NCBI RefSeq assembly: GCF_900110755.1 | Contig: NZ_FOFF01000044.1 | Location: 25,092 to 72,555 of the forward strand | Direction: 5' to 3' | Source of the DNA: Streptomyces sp. yr375 | GTDB taxonomy: Bacteria; Actinomycetota; Actinomycetes; Streptomycetales; Streptomycetaceae | Length of the DNA stretch: 47,464 bases | Shown here: positions 40,870-47,464 of the stretch, piece after piece | How positions within the stretch are numbered: position 1 is the first letter of the stretch | How the letters are laid out: every line of letters starts with the position of its first letter | Translations under genes and position numbers: made by a program | The notes under the pieces: generated by a model | The model's database searches: none | What the model was told of the DNA's origin: nothing | Seen by the model: the letters and a program-made list of their open reading frames with translations, nothing else

Positions 40870-42006
40870 ATGCCCCACACCGCCGCCGGCCCCGTGACCG
40901 CCGGCCCCGGCGAGCGGCTGCGTGAGCGGATCGCCGGATACGAGCGCCGGTTCCGTACCCTCTTCGAGGAGTACTTCGACGCCCTGGCCGCCGGTGCCCT
41001 CGACGCGCCGTCGTTCAGCCGCTTCACCCCGGAGTGCCTCGCCCTGCTGCGCGACCTGTCCCTGCGCGGCGGCAAGCGGATGCGCGTGGTGCTCCTGAAC
41101 GAGGCCGCCCGCCTGGTCACGGACGAGCCCGTCGCCGGGCTGGACTCCGCCGCGCTGAGCATCGAACTGCTCCAGACCCACGGCCTGGTCCACGACGACC
41201 TCATCGACGACAGCGCCACCCGCCGGGGCGGCCCGTCCACGTACTACGCCTACCGGGAGAAGTTCCCGCACGACCGTCAGGCGGCGATCGGCCTCACCGT
41301 CCTCGCGGGCGACCTCGCGCTGGCCCTGTCCCTGCGGGCCCTCCTCGACGCCCCGCTGCCGCTCGCGCTGCGCCAGGCCATGGTCGAGGTGCAGACGCGG
41401 GCGGCGACGGACACGTTCGTCGGCCAGATCGTCGACCTGGAACGCGACTTCACGCCCGCCGTCCCGGACGAGGACGTCCTGCACGGCGTCGCCGACTACA
41501 AGTCCGCCCGCTACTCACTGCTCGCGCCCCTGCGCCTGGGCCTGCTGGCCGCAGGCGCCCAACCGGCCGACTACGACGACGAGTTGCGCCGCTACGCCCA
41601 ACTGGTGGGAATCTGCGGCCAGATGCGCGACGACTACCTCGACCTGTTCGGAGACACGGCCACCCTGGGCAAGCCGACCGGCACCGATCTCCGTGACGGG
41701 AAGCGCAGTTACACCGTCGCCGCCCTGCTGTCCGCCGTCGCCGACAGCGGCAGCAGTGGCAACAGCGGCAGCGACCGGGCGGTCGTGGAGTCCGCGCTCG
41801 GCGACGCCTCCGGTACGCCGGAGACGGTCGCCGCCGTCCGCGAGATCGCCGAACGCCTCGGCGTGCCCGACCGGTTGCGGGCGGACATGCGCCGCCACGC
41901 GGAACAGGCGTCCCGAGTGGCCGCCGCCTGGCGCCCCCGCTGGCGCGACGAGGCGGTCACCTTCTTCGAGCAGCTACCGGGATGGAGCATCGAACGAACC
42001 CGGTGA
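40870..42006 (+). CDS. Polyprenyl (isoprenyl diphosphate) synthase
   Basis: A 378-residue trans-prenyltransferase. The first Asp-rich motif is VHDDLIDDSATRRG; the second is DDYLDLFGD. LRGGKRMR and GKPTGTDLRDGKRSYT are the substrate Lys/Arg regions. It condenses isopentenyl diphosphate with an allylic diphosphate. Residues before the first motif (ELLQTHGL) are small or medium, hinting at a C15-C20 or longer product, but chain length is a guess. ATG 40870 has AGGAG eight bases upstream. No terpene cyclase is adjacent. Convergent with the helicase gene. Confidence 0.93.
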   Translation: MPHTAAGPVTAGPGERLRERIAGYERRFRTLFEEYFDALAAGALDAPSFSRFTPECLALLRDLSLRGGKRMRVVLLNEAARLVTDEPVAGLDSAALSIELLQTHGLVHDDLIDDSATRRGGPSTYYAYREKFPHDRQAAIGLTVLAGDLALALSLRALLDAPLPLALRQAMVEVQTRAATDTFVGQIVDLERDFTPAVPDEDVLHGVADYKSARYSLLAPLRLGLLAAGAQPADYDDELRRYAQLVGICGQMRDDYLDLFGDTATLGKPTGTDLRDGKRSYTVAALLSAVADSGSSGNSGSDRAVVESALGDASGTPETVAAVREIAERLGVPDRLRADMRRHAEQASRVAAAWRPRWRDEAVTFFEQLPGWSIERTR

Positions 42007-42055
42007 ATGAGCCCGGTGAACGGGCCCATTGGATGAGCCCGTTGGACGAGCCGGG

Positions 42056-43612
42056 TCAGCGGCTGTTGCCGCCGCCGCCTCCGTTGCCGCCCCCGTTGCC
42101 CTTCGCGGGAGCGCGGCGGCGTCCCTGGGCGGCGGGGCGACCGCCACCGGCGGCGGGTCGGCCGCCCTGGCCACCGCCCTGGCCGCCGGCCGGACGGCCG
42201 CGTCGGGCGCGCGGGGCGGAACCCGAGCGCTCGGCACGCTTCTCCGCGGCGGGCGGCGGGGTCAGCACGACGGGCACGCCCGACGGCGCCTGCGCCCCGG
42301 TGATACGGCTCAACTCGGCCTCGCCGGAGCGGACCCGGGTGGTCTGCGGCGTGATGCCGGCGTCGGCCATCAGCCGCGTCACCTCGCGCCGCTGGTGCGG
42401 CAGGACCAGCGTGACGACCGTGCCGGACTCGCCGGCGCGAGCGGTACGGCCGCCCCGGTGCAGGTAGTCCTTGTGGTCGCCCGGCGGGTCGACGTTGACG
42501 ACGAGGTCGAGGTTGTCGACGTGGATGCCACGGGCCGCGACGTTCGTCGCCACCAGCACCGTCACATGGCCGTCCTTGAACTGGGCCAGCGTGCGCGTGC
42601 GCTGGTTCTGCGACTTGCCGCCGTGCAGCGACGCCGCGCGCACCCCGACCGCCAGCAGCTTCTTCGCCAGCCGGTCCGCCGCGTGCTTGGTGTCGAGGAA
42701 CATGATCACGCGGCCGTCGCGGGCGGCGATCTCCGTCGTCGTGGCGTGCTTGTCCTCGTCCTCGACGTGCAGCACGTGGTGCTCCATCGTCGTCACCGCG
42801 CCCGCGGACGGGTCGACGGAGTGCACGACCGGGTCGTGCAGGTAGTTGCGCACCAGCCGGTCGACGTTACGGTCCAGGGTCGCCGAGAACAGCATGCGCT
42901 GGCCGTCCGGACGCACCTGGTCGAGGAGCTGCGTCACCTGCGGCATGAAGCCCATGTCGGCCATCTGGTCGGCCTCGTCGAGGACGGTGATGGCGACCCG
43001 GTCGAGCCGGCAGTCGTCCCGGTCGATGAGGTCCTTGAGCCGGCCGGGCGTGGCCACGACCACCTCGGCGCCGCCGCGCAGCGCGCTCGCCTGCCGGCCG
43101 ATCGACAGACCGCCGACCACCGTGGCGATCCGCAGCCGCAGGGCGCGGGCGTAGGGGGTGAGGGCGTCGTTGACCTGCTGGGCCAGTTCGCGGGTGGGTA
43201 CGAGGACCAGGGCCAGCGGCTGACGGGGCTCGGCCCGCTGCCCGTCCATCCGGGCCAGCATCGCGAGACCGAACGCGAGGGTCTTGCCGGACCCCGTACG
43301 GCCACGGCCCAGGACGTCCCGGCCGGCCAGCGAGTTCGGCAGCGTCGCGGCCTGGATCGGGAACGGGGTGGTGACGCCTTCGGCGCCGAGGGCGGTCAAC
43401 AGCCGCTCGGGCATGTCGAGTTCGGTGAACGCCTCGACCGGCGGCAGCCCCGGGGTGAGGGTGACGGGGAGGGCGAACTCACCGCCGGACGCGGCGGGAC
43501 GACTCCCGCGTCCGCTCCGCCCGGCCTTGGACGAACCGGCCGGACCGGCCGAACGGGAGGGGGCGCCGCCACCGCCACCACGGCGGGAGCGGACAGAGCT
43601 GTTGCGGTTCAT
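42056..43612 (-). CDS. DEAD-box RNA helicase
   Basis: A 518-residue helicase: Q motif FPIQAATLP, Walker A RTGSGKT, DEAD box VLDEADQMADMGF, SAT motif LFSATLD and the C-terminal motifs ATNVAARGIHV and HRGGRTARAG. A Ser/Arg/Gly-rich N-terminal tail and a long Arg/Gly-rich C-terminal tail (after residue 430) are RNA-binding extensions common in actinobacterial cold-response helicases. ATG 43612 has GAGGAAGG close upstream. It lies downstream of a cold-shock protein gene in the same orientation (162 bp apart), consistent with shared cold adaptation. Confidence 0.95.
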   Translation of the reverse strand: MNRNSSVRSRRGGGGGAPSRSAGPAGSSKAGRSGRGSRPAASGGEFALPVTLTPGLPPVEAFTELDMPERLLTALGAEGVTTPFPIQAATLPNSLAGRDVLGRGRTGSGKTLAFGLAMLARMDGQRAEPRQPLALVLVPTRELAQQVNDALTPYARALRLRIATVVGGLSIGRQASALRGGAEVVVATPGRLKDLIDRDDCRLDRVAITVLDEADQMADMGFMPQVTQLLDQVRPDGQRMLFSATLDRNVDRLVRNYLHDPVVHSVDPSAGAVTTMEHHVLHVEDEDKHATTTEIAARDGRVIMFLDTKHAADRLAKKLLAVGVRAASLHGGKSQNQRTRTLAQFKDGHVTVLVATNVAARGIHVDNLDLVVNVDPPGDHKDYLHRGGRTARAGESGTVVTLVLPHQRREVTRLMADAGITPQTTRVRSGEAELSRITGAQAPSGVPVVLTPPPAAEKRAERSGSAPRARRGRPAGGQGGGQGGRPAAGGGRPAAQGRRRAPAKGNGGGNGGGGGNSR

Positions 43613-43774
43613 TCGGAACCTTCCTCGATGCGGCACGTATCGAGGAATTCCTCCCGATATGAGGATTCACAAGAATGAGCCGAAGAAAATACATCAAATA
43701 CAACGACGTGAGCCGGGGCTCGCACTACGAGAGTGCGAGCCCCGGCCACGTGGTACGCGTAGGTCGCGTCAGCT

Positions 43775-43978
43775 TCAGGCGGGAACGATGTTCTCGGCCT
43801 GCGGGCCCTTCTGGCCCTGCGTGACGTCGAAGGTAACCTTCTGGCCTTCCTGAAGCTCGCGGAAGCCCTGGGTGGCGATGTTCGAGTAGTGGGCGAAAAC
43901 GTCGGGGCCGCCACCCTCCTGCTCGATGAAGCCGAAGCCCTTTTCCGCGTTGAACCACTTCACGGTGCCAGATGCCAT
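43775..43978 (-). CDS. Cold-shock domain protein (CspA family)
   Basis: A 67-residue protein: MASGTVKWFNAEKGFGFIEQ (RNP1), DVFAHYSNI (RNP2), and the end GPQAENIVPA. It is a nucleic-acid chaperone. ATG 43978 has GGGAG six bases upstream. The gene has a long leader, including a hairpin at 44061-44093, as is usual for cold-shock genes whose translation is set by mRNA structure. Confidence 0.97.
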   Translation of the reverse strand: MASGTVKWFNAEKGFGFIEQEGGGPDVFAHYSNIATQGFRELQEGQKVTFDVTQGQKGPQAENIVPA

Positions 43979-44060
43979 ATTGATCTCCCTTGGGGCAGTG
44001 CCCGGTGTCCGCACCTTGCGGAACCGGCGTCGCAGGATCAGAAAGCCCCGGAAACAAAAA

Positions 44061-44093
44061 GAGTGCCCGTCGACGGAAGGTCGAAGAGCACTC
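44061..44093 (-). promoter_or_regulatory. Leader hairpin upstream of the cold-shock gene
   Basis: GAGTGC (44061-44066) pairs with GCACTC (44088-44093), enclosing a second palindrome CCGTCGACGG. It lies 83-115 bases upstream of the csp start, so it would be in a 5' leader if transcription starts farther upstream (AT-richer sequence near 44110-44140). It might be a temperature-sensitive leader element. Confidence 0.45.
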
Positions 44094-44262
44094 ACAAGCC
44101 TCTGGTAACCGAAACTGCCACTTTTATCACGGTAGCACAGGTCGGAGCGAAGGGCCCGCGTAGACCCCACGGAGTGTCCGAAAAATGTCCGAGGAGCGCC
44201 CCGGACAACCCCTGAAGCCGTCCCCGAGCCGCCCCCGGGCACCCTCGGACATCCACACCCAA

Positions 44263-44290
44263 CCCGTGGGCCTGCCCCCAGGCCCACGGG
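44263..44290. terminator. Strong 12-bp hairpin between csp and DUF952 genes
   Basis: CCCGTGGGCCTG (44263-44274) is perfectly inverted at 44279-44290 with a 4-nt loop. Both flanking genes are transcribed away from it, so it does not end either of them. It may insulate divergent promoters, act as an operator, or end a short unannotated transcript. There is no T-run. Confidence 0.5.
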
Positions 44291-44308
44291 GCGGCCTGCC
44301 TGGAGTTG

Positions 44309-44321
44309 TATAACCTGATCA
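44309..44321 (+). promoter_or_regulatory. Leaderless promoter box (TATAAC) of the DUF952 gene
   Basis: TATAAC at 44309-44314 ends six bases before ATG 44321. There is no proper ribosome site, so a leaderless mRNA is likely. Confidence 0.6.
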
Positions 44322-44683
44322 TGATTTATCACGTCGTACCGCTCGACGAGTGGAGCACCGGCCCCGACCGCCCCTACGCGCCCGCCTCCCTCGCCGAGGA
44401 CGGATTCGTGCACTGCTCGCCCGACGAGGAGACCACCCTCGCCGTCGTCAACGCCTTCTACCGGGACGCGCCGCGTCCGCTCCTGGCGCTCGTCCTCGAC
44501 GAGAACCGCCTCGCCGCGAGATGCGAGTGGGAGGCGGCCGCCCCGACGCCGCCCCCCGGCGTCGCCGCGACCACCCTGTTCCCCCACGTTTTCGGCCCGC
44601 TCGACCGCGACGCCGTCACCCACGTCCTCAAGGTCACCTGGAACGAACAGGGCCGGGCGACGGGCCTGACGGCCGCCGACTGA
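44321..44683 (+). CDS. DUF952 family protein
   Basis: A 120-residue protein with the family features IYHVVPLDEWSTGP, SLAEDGFVHCSPDEETT and LFPHVFGPLDRDAV. DUF952 members are small, mostly uncharacterised, and resemble glutathione-transferase-associated or RNA 2'-phosphotransferase-like folds. The ATG at 44321 gives the conserved MIYHV start; the TTG at 44306 adds five residues and overlaps the promoter box. Confidence 0.88.
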   Translation: MIYHVVPLDEWSTGPDRPYAPASLAEDGFVHCSPDEETTLAVVNAFYRDAPRPLLALVLDENRLAARCEWEAAAPTPPPGVAATTLFPHVFGPLDRDAVTHVLKVTWNEQGRATGLTAAD

Positions 44684-44684
44684 C

Positions 44685-44749
44685 GTGCGCACCCGTCGGA
44701 CGGTGCGCACCCGTCGGACGGTGCGCATCGGTCGGACGGTGGGCAGCGG
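44685..44749. repeat. 18-bp tandem repeat between convergent genes
   Basis: About three and a half copies of an 18-bp unit (GTGCGCACCCGTCGGACG type) fill the gap between the DUF952 and TerB stops. Each copy contains GCACC/GGTGC arms, so the array could fold as serial hairpins and serve as a bidirectional terminator. Confidence 0.7.
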
Positions 44750-45205
44750 TCAGAGGTCGAACTCGTGGGGCGGCAGGTCGAGGGTGAAGCACGCCTCGCG
44801 GACGATGCCCTGCTCGGTCTTGTCGAAGTCGCCGTCCGCGCCGCCGATGACGATGCCGATCTGGATGACGGCCCGTGCCTCGGCCGGCTTCTTCTTCGCC
44901 TTGGCGATCTCCTGCAACACGCTGACCTTGCCGAAGTCGAAGTCGGCGGTCAGCTTGTCGAGGTTGGCGTCGAAACGGCGCTGAAGGTCCGTCGCGTCGA
45001 AGTTCTGAAGGACCTCGTTGGTGGCGATCAACTGCGCCACCCGGCGGCGCTCGGCCGGGTCGATGGTGCCGTCCGCCGCCGCGACCAGGGCGCACATCGC
45101 CATGCTCGCGTCGCGGAAGGCACCGCTCTTGAGGTCGTTCTTCTTCGACACGAGCTGGGTCTGCATCGTCGACGCGGACTCCTTGACGCGGTCCCACAGG
45201 GCCAT
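44750..45205 (-). CDS. TerB-family protein
   Basis: A 151-residue TerB (tellurite-resistance type) protein: ASMAMCALVAAADGTIDPAERRRV and IGIVIGGADGDFDKTEQGIVRE are the paired acidic metal-binding helices. It is abundant in Streptomyces, usually cytoplasmic, with stress-related roles. It begins MALWDRVKESASTMQTQL at ATG 45205. No terC/terD neighbours are in view. Confidence 0.95.
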   Translation of the reverse strand: MALWDRVKESASTMQTQLVSKKNDLKSGAFRDASMAMCALVAAADGTIDPAERRRVAQLIATNEVLQNFDATDLQRRFDANLDKLTADFDFGKVSVLQEIAKAKKKPAEARAVIQIGIVIGGADGDFDKTEQGIVREACFTLDLPPHEFDL

Positions 45206-45333
45206 GAGAACTCCAGAAGGTCGGTTCGGACATCTACAGCAACGTAGAAACTAACAGTCGCCTCGATAAGTTCCGCTGAACAACCGAACAACGTAGGAGT
45301 CGAGTTGACCGGGGATGAGCCGGACGCTCCCGG

Positions 45334-46176
45334 TCAGCTAACGCAGAGCAGACCCAGCACGCAGAGCCCCGACGGCGAGGTCGCCTCGTCGGCCGGCGGG
45401 CTCGTCGGAGACGTCGACGACGTCCCCGAGTCCGACCCCGAGGTAGACCCCGAGTCCGACCCTGACCCTGACGTCGTGCCGTCGCTCGAGGAGGGGTCCG
45501 GGGTGGGCGACTGCTGCTCGGTCGTACCCGTCGTACCCGTCGTACCCGTCGTACCCGTCGTACCCGTTGTGTCCGTGGGGATGGTCACCGACCCGCTGTA
45601 GGGGGAGGTGTTGGCCTGCTGGCCGGGGACCGACGGTGCCGTCGAGGGGGACGTGGGCGGCGTCGGGGAAGAGGCCAGGGAGTTCGTCTGGGTGTGGGCC
45701 CGTGACTGCGACGGGACGGTGTGGGCCGGTACGGCCCGGTGCGCGTCCGAACCGGTCACCGCCGGGCGGGTGTACTCCGACGCCGGTTCCTCGCCACCCG
45801 ACGTGGTCGGCAGCTCGGGCGCGGTGGCCGCCTGAGTCCGGTCGCCGCCCTGGCGGTCCAGCATCGAGACGGTCAGGCCACCTCCGACGAGTGCGACCGC
45901 CGTCGCGACCACGGCTCGCCGCTGGTTCTTCTTCCACCGGGCCAACTGCCGCCGCCGAGCCGCCCGCCCTTCCGGCATCGGAAGCGGCACGGGTGCCCCG
46001 CTCTCACCCGAAGCCACGTCGACGACCGGAGCCGCGTCCTCGACATCCGGGACGGGTGTGATGACCGACGTGGTGGTCAGCGGGATGACCGGAGCGATGT
46101 CAGGTGCGTAGGCCCCGCATCCAGGGCACACGAGGGCCCCGTTGAGATGCCGGCGACACGTGGAGCAGTAGTCCAT
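45334..46176 (-). CDS. SCO2400-family zinc-ribbon membrane protein
   Basis: A 280-residue protein. The N-terminal zinc ribbon has Cys4, Cys7, Cys17 and Cys20 (MDYCSTCRRHLNGALVCPGC), typical of the SCO2400 family. A basic stretch (ARRRQLARWKKNQRR) precedes a single membrane segment (residues 88-106). The external part is Thr/Ser/Pro-rich, with a GTT-repeat run from a 9-bp DNA array (about 45522-45568) and a Cys-containing end (GLCVLGLLCVS). Zinc ribbon inside, extended stalk outside. Function unknown. Confidence 0.85.
   Translation of the reverse strand: MDYCSTCRRHLNGALVCPGCGAYAPDIAPVIPLTTTSVITPVPDVEDAAPVVDVASGESGAPVPLPMPEGRAARRRQLARWKKNQRRAVVATAVALVGGGLTVSMLDRQGGDRTQAATAPELPTTSGGEEPASEYTRPAVTGSDAHRAVPAHTVPSQSRAHTQTNSLASSPTPPTSPSTAPSVPGQQANTSPYSGSVTIPTDTTGTTGTTGTTGTTGTTEQQSPTPDPSSSDGTTSGSGSDSGSTSGSDSGTSSTSPTSPPADEATSPSGLCVLGLLCVS
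45522..45568. repeat. 9-bp tandem repeat in the SCO2400-family gene
   Basis: Five near-identical copies of GTCGTACCC encode the (Gly-Thr-Thr)n stalk. Copy-number change would keep the frame and only alter stalk length. Confidence 0.8.
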
Positions 46177-46371
46177 CTGCGGTCTTCCTACGCGGGGATC
46201 CGATGGCGGGCAACGCTAACGACTCGTTCGAAAGCTTGTGTGGAGTCTGTGTGGTGCTCCTGCACGGATCCCTTGAGGGGATGGGGTACACGCAGGGTCC
46301 GGGCGAGATCCAGGCCAAGGACCGCCCACCTCCGCGTCCACCTACGTGAACGGAAATCAAGTACGCGTCTA

Positions 46372-46400
46372 TTGACGCGCTCAGGGCGACCCCCTAGCTT
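46372..46400 (+). promoter_or_regulatory. Promoter of the polysaccharide lyase gene
   Basis: TTGACG (46372-46377) and TAGCTT (46395-46400) are separated by 17 bp, a near-consensus housekeeping promoter. It ends about 70 bp before the start codon; the operator described next covers the predicted transcription start. Confidence 0.7.
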
Positions 46401-46406
46401 CCGGGA

Positions 46407-46418
46407 GAAAGCGCTTTC
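46407..46418. promoter_or_regulatory. LacI-type operator (GAAAGCGCTTTC)
   Basis: A perfect 12-bp palindrome with central CG placed right at the predicted +1 to +12, the classical position for repression by a LacI-family protein. It differs from the transposon's operator (TGACAGCGCTGTCA), so a different repressor is expected. Confidence 0.75.
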
Positions 46419-46468
46419 CGCACCTCTGGCAGACGACCCGCACCGTCCTGGAGAGGGAGAGACCAACG

Positions 46469-47382
46469 ATGCGTCACCTGAGACACGTCCTGGCAAGCAC
46501 GGCCTTGCTGGCAGGCACCCTGACGACACTGTCCGCCACCGCCCCCGCGTCCGCGACGACCGAGCCCGGACAGGCCGCCGCTGTCACGACCACCCGCTAC
46601 GAGGCCGAGACCGCCCCGGCGGTCTGCACCGGCACCCTCGACTCCGACTGGACCGGCTACTCCGGCACCGGTTTCTGCAACGGCACCAACGCGACCAGCG
46701 GCGCTGCCCAGTTCACCGTGAACGCGGCCACCGCCGGCCAGGCGACCCTGAACGTCCGCTTCGCCAACGGTGCCACCGCGGCGCGCCCCGCGTCGCTCGT
46801 CGTCAACGGTACGACGGTGCAGACGCCGTCCTTCGAGGCCACCGGCGCCTGGTCGACGTGGGCCACCAAGACGCTCACCGTGACGCTGAACGCGGGCAGC
46901 AACACCGTCCGCCTCAACCCCACCACCGCGGACGGCCTGCCCAACGTCGACTACGTCGAGGCCACCACCGCCGACAGCACCACACCCCCCGCCACCGGCG
47001 CGCTCTACGTCTCGCCGAGCGGCACGGACGGCGCGGCCGGCACCCAGTCCGCGCCGACCACCCTCACCTCGGCGCTCAGCCGGGTCGCCGCGGGCGGCAC
47101 GATCTACCTGCGCGGCGGGACGTACGCGTACGCCTCGACGGTCACCATCCCGGCGACCAGCAACGGCACTTCGGCCGCCCGCACCACCCTGTCCGCCTAC
47201 CCCGGCGAGACGCCCGTCCTCAACTTCGCGGCGCAGAGCGAGAGTTCGTCGAACCGGGGGCTGCAACTCTTCGGCTCGTACTGGCATGTCTACGGCCTCG
47301 TCGTCGAACGCGCCGGTGACAACGGGATCTACGTCGGCGGCAGCGACAACGTCATCGAGCGCACGATCACCCGCTACCGGGG
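46469..47382 (+). pseudogene. Secreted CBM35/beta-helix polysaccharide lyase, truncated
   Basis: ATG 46469 begins a signal peptide (HVLASTALLAGTLTTLSA, then APASA). A CBM6/35-type carbohydrate-binding module follows (YEAETAPAVCTGTLDSDWTG to VDYVEATTA, about residues 45-170). A right-handed beta-helix domain starts at LYVSPSGTDGAAGTQSAPTT and reaches GIYVGGSDNVIERTITRY. Such proteins are pectate lyases (PL9-like) or related pectinolytic enzymes. The frame then enters unrelated sequence (RGSFAVHRASARW) and stops at 47419, so most of the catalytic helix is lost. The break coincides with a TTCAT motif and hairpins at 47383 onward. The missing part may lie beyond the window. Confidence 0.82.
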
Positions 47383-47464
47383 TTCATTCGCAGTGCATCG
47401 GGCTTCAGCCCGGTGGTGAAGCGAATCTGATGGTGGCGACGCGGAGCGTCGCCGCGTCTTGTCC
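47383..47464. mobile_element. Putative end of an IS200/IS605-type element (partial)
   Basis: Directly after the lyase homology comes TTCAT (47383-47387), then nested inverted repeats: ATTCGC (47386-47391) with GCGAAT (47421-47426), enclosing GGGC-TTCA-GCCC (47400-47411). A third hairpin GGCGACGC-GGA-GCGTCGCC follows at 47435-47453. Short subterminal hairpins downstream of a TTNAT-like pentanucleotide are characteristic of IS200/IS605 ends. No transposase or TnpB coding sequence is in view. Confidence 0.5.

Noticed and set aside
44684..44750. 18-bp repeat as an attachment site or REP-type mobile element
   Set aside because: It is a short local array between two convergent stops with no integrase or flanking duplication; a terminator role explains it more simply.
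1..47464. tRNA, rRNA or known riboswitch genes
   Set aside because: I looked for recognisable tRNA arms and conserved rRNA or riboswitch cores and saw none; a covariance-model search would be needed to exclude them.

Overview
The window is very G+C-rich actinobacterial DNA. Two observations point to Streptomyces. The gene families are typical of it: a contractile injection system cluster, WhiJ-type helix-turn-helix/DUF397/anti-sigma-like ATPase genes, an SCO2400-family protein and a large LuxR regulator. Several genes also begin directly at a predicted transcription start, with a TANNNT box ending 6 nt before the start codon.

Positions 1-16.3 kb hold part of a Streptomyces-type extracellular (phage-tail-like) contractile injection system (CIS). 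On the minus strand are a repeat-rich protein running off the window edge, a DUF6760 protein, a small tail-assembly-like protein, the tube and the sheath. Two divergent paralogous membrane proteins follow. They share an N-terminal half, but one ends in ChW-like repeats and the other in a ricin-type lectin domain. Further on come the AAA+ ATPase, the DUF4255 tail-terminator-like protein, an atypical LuxR response regulator and a 952-residue LuxR-type ATPase regulator. Between the paralogue pair and the ATPase lies a 2.6-kb patchwork of gene remnants: a polysaccharide deacetylase 3' end, a HAMP protein lacking its 5' end, and a pgsB head joined out of frame to a pgsC tail.

Positions 16.3-18.9 kb carry a small regulatory cluster: DUF397 protein, XRE/DUF5753 regulator, two HATPase proteins and a hypothetical protein.

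Positions 19.0-33.6 kb hold the main discovery. One subtilisin-family (S8) peptidase gene is split in two by an 11,272-bp Tn3-family transposon (21634-32905). The element has 33-bp terminal inverted repeats with one mismatch and a 5-bp target duplication (TATCC). Its transposase is at one end and a zinc-finger serine resolvase with a res-like site is at the other. Between them is a complete sugar-utilisation locus: lipoprotein binding protein, two ABC permeases and a GH13 alpha-glucosidase, divergent from a LacI-type regulator with operator-like palindromes. Excising the element and one TATCC copy restores a continuous peptidase reading frame of about 1,108 residues. The insertion separates the catalytic Asp from the His and Ser.

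Positions 33.7-46.2 kb look like ordinary chromosome: a GntR-regulated ABC exporter pair, a VioB/RebD-like ferritin-fold enzyme, a Uma2 nuclease-fold protein, a winged-helix protein, an alpha/beta hydrolase, a polyprenyl synthase, a DEAD-box helicase, a cold-shock protein, and DUF952, TerB and SCO2400-family proteins.

The window ends in a secreted CBM35/beta-helix polysaccharide-lyase gene with a strong promoter and a LacI-type operator. That gene is broken 3' of a TTCAT motif by hairpin-rich sequence resembling the end of an IS200/IS605-type element.
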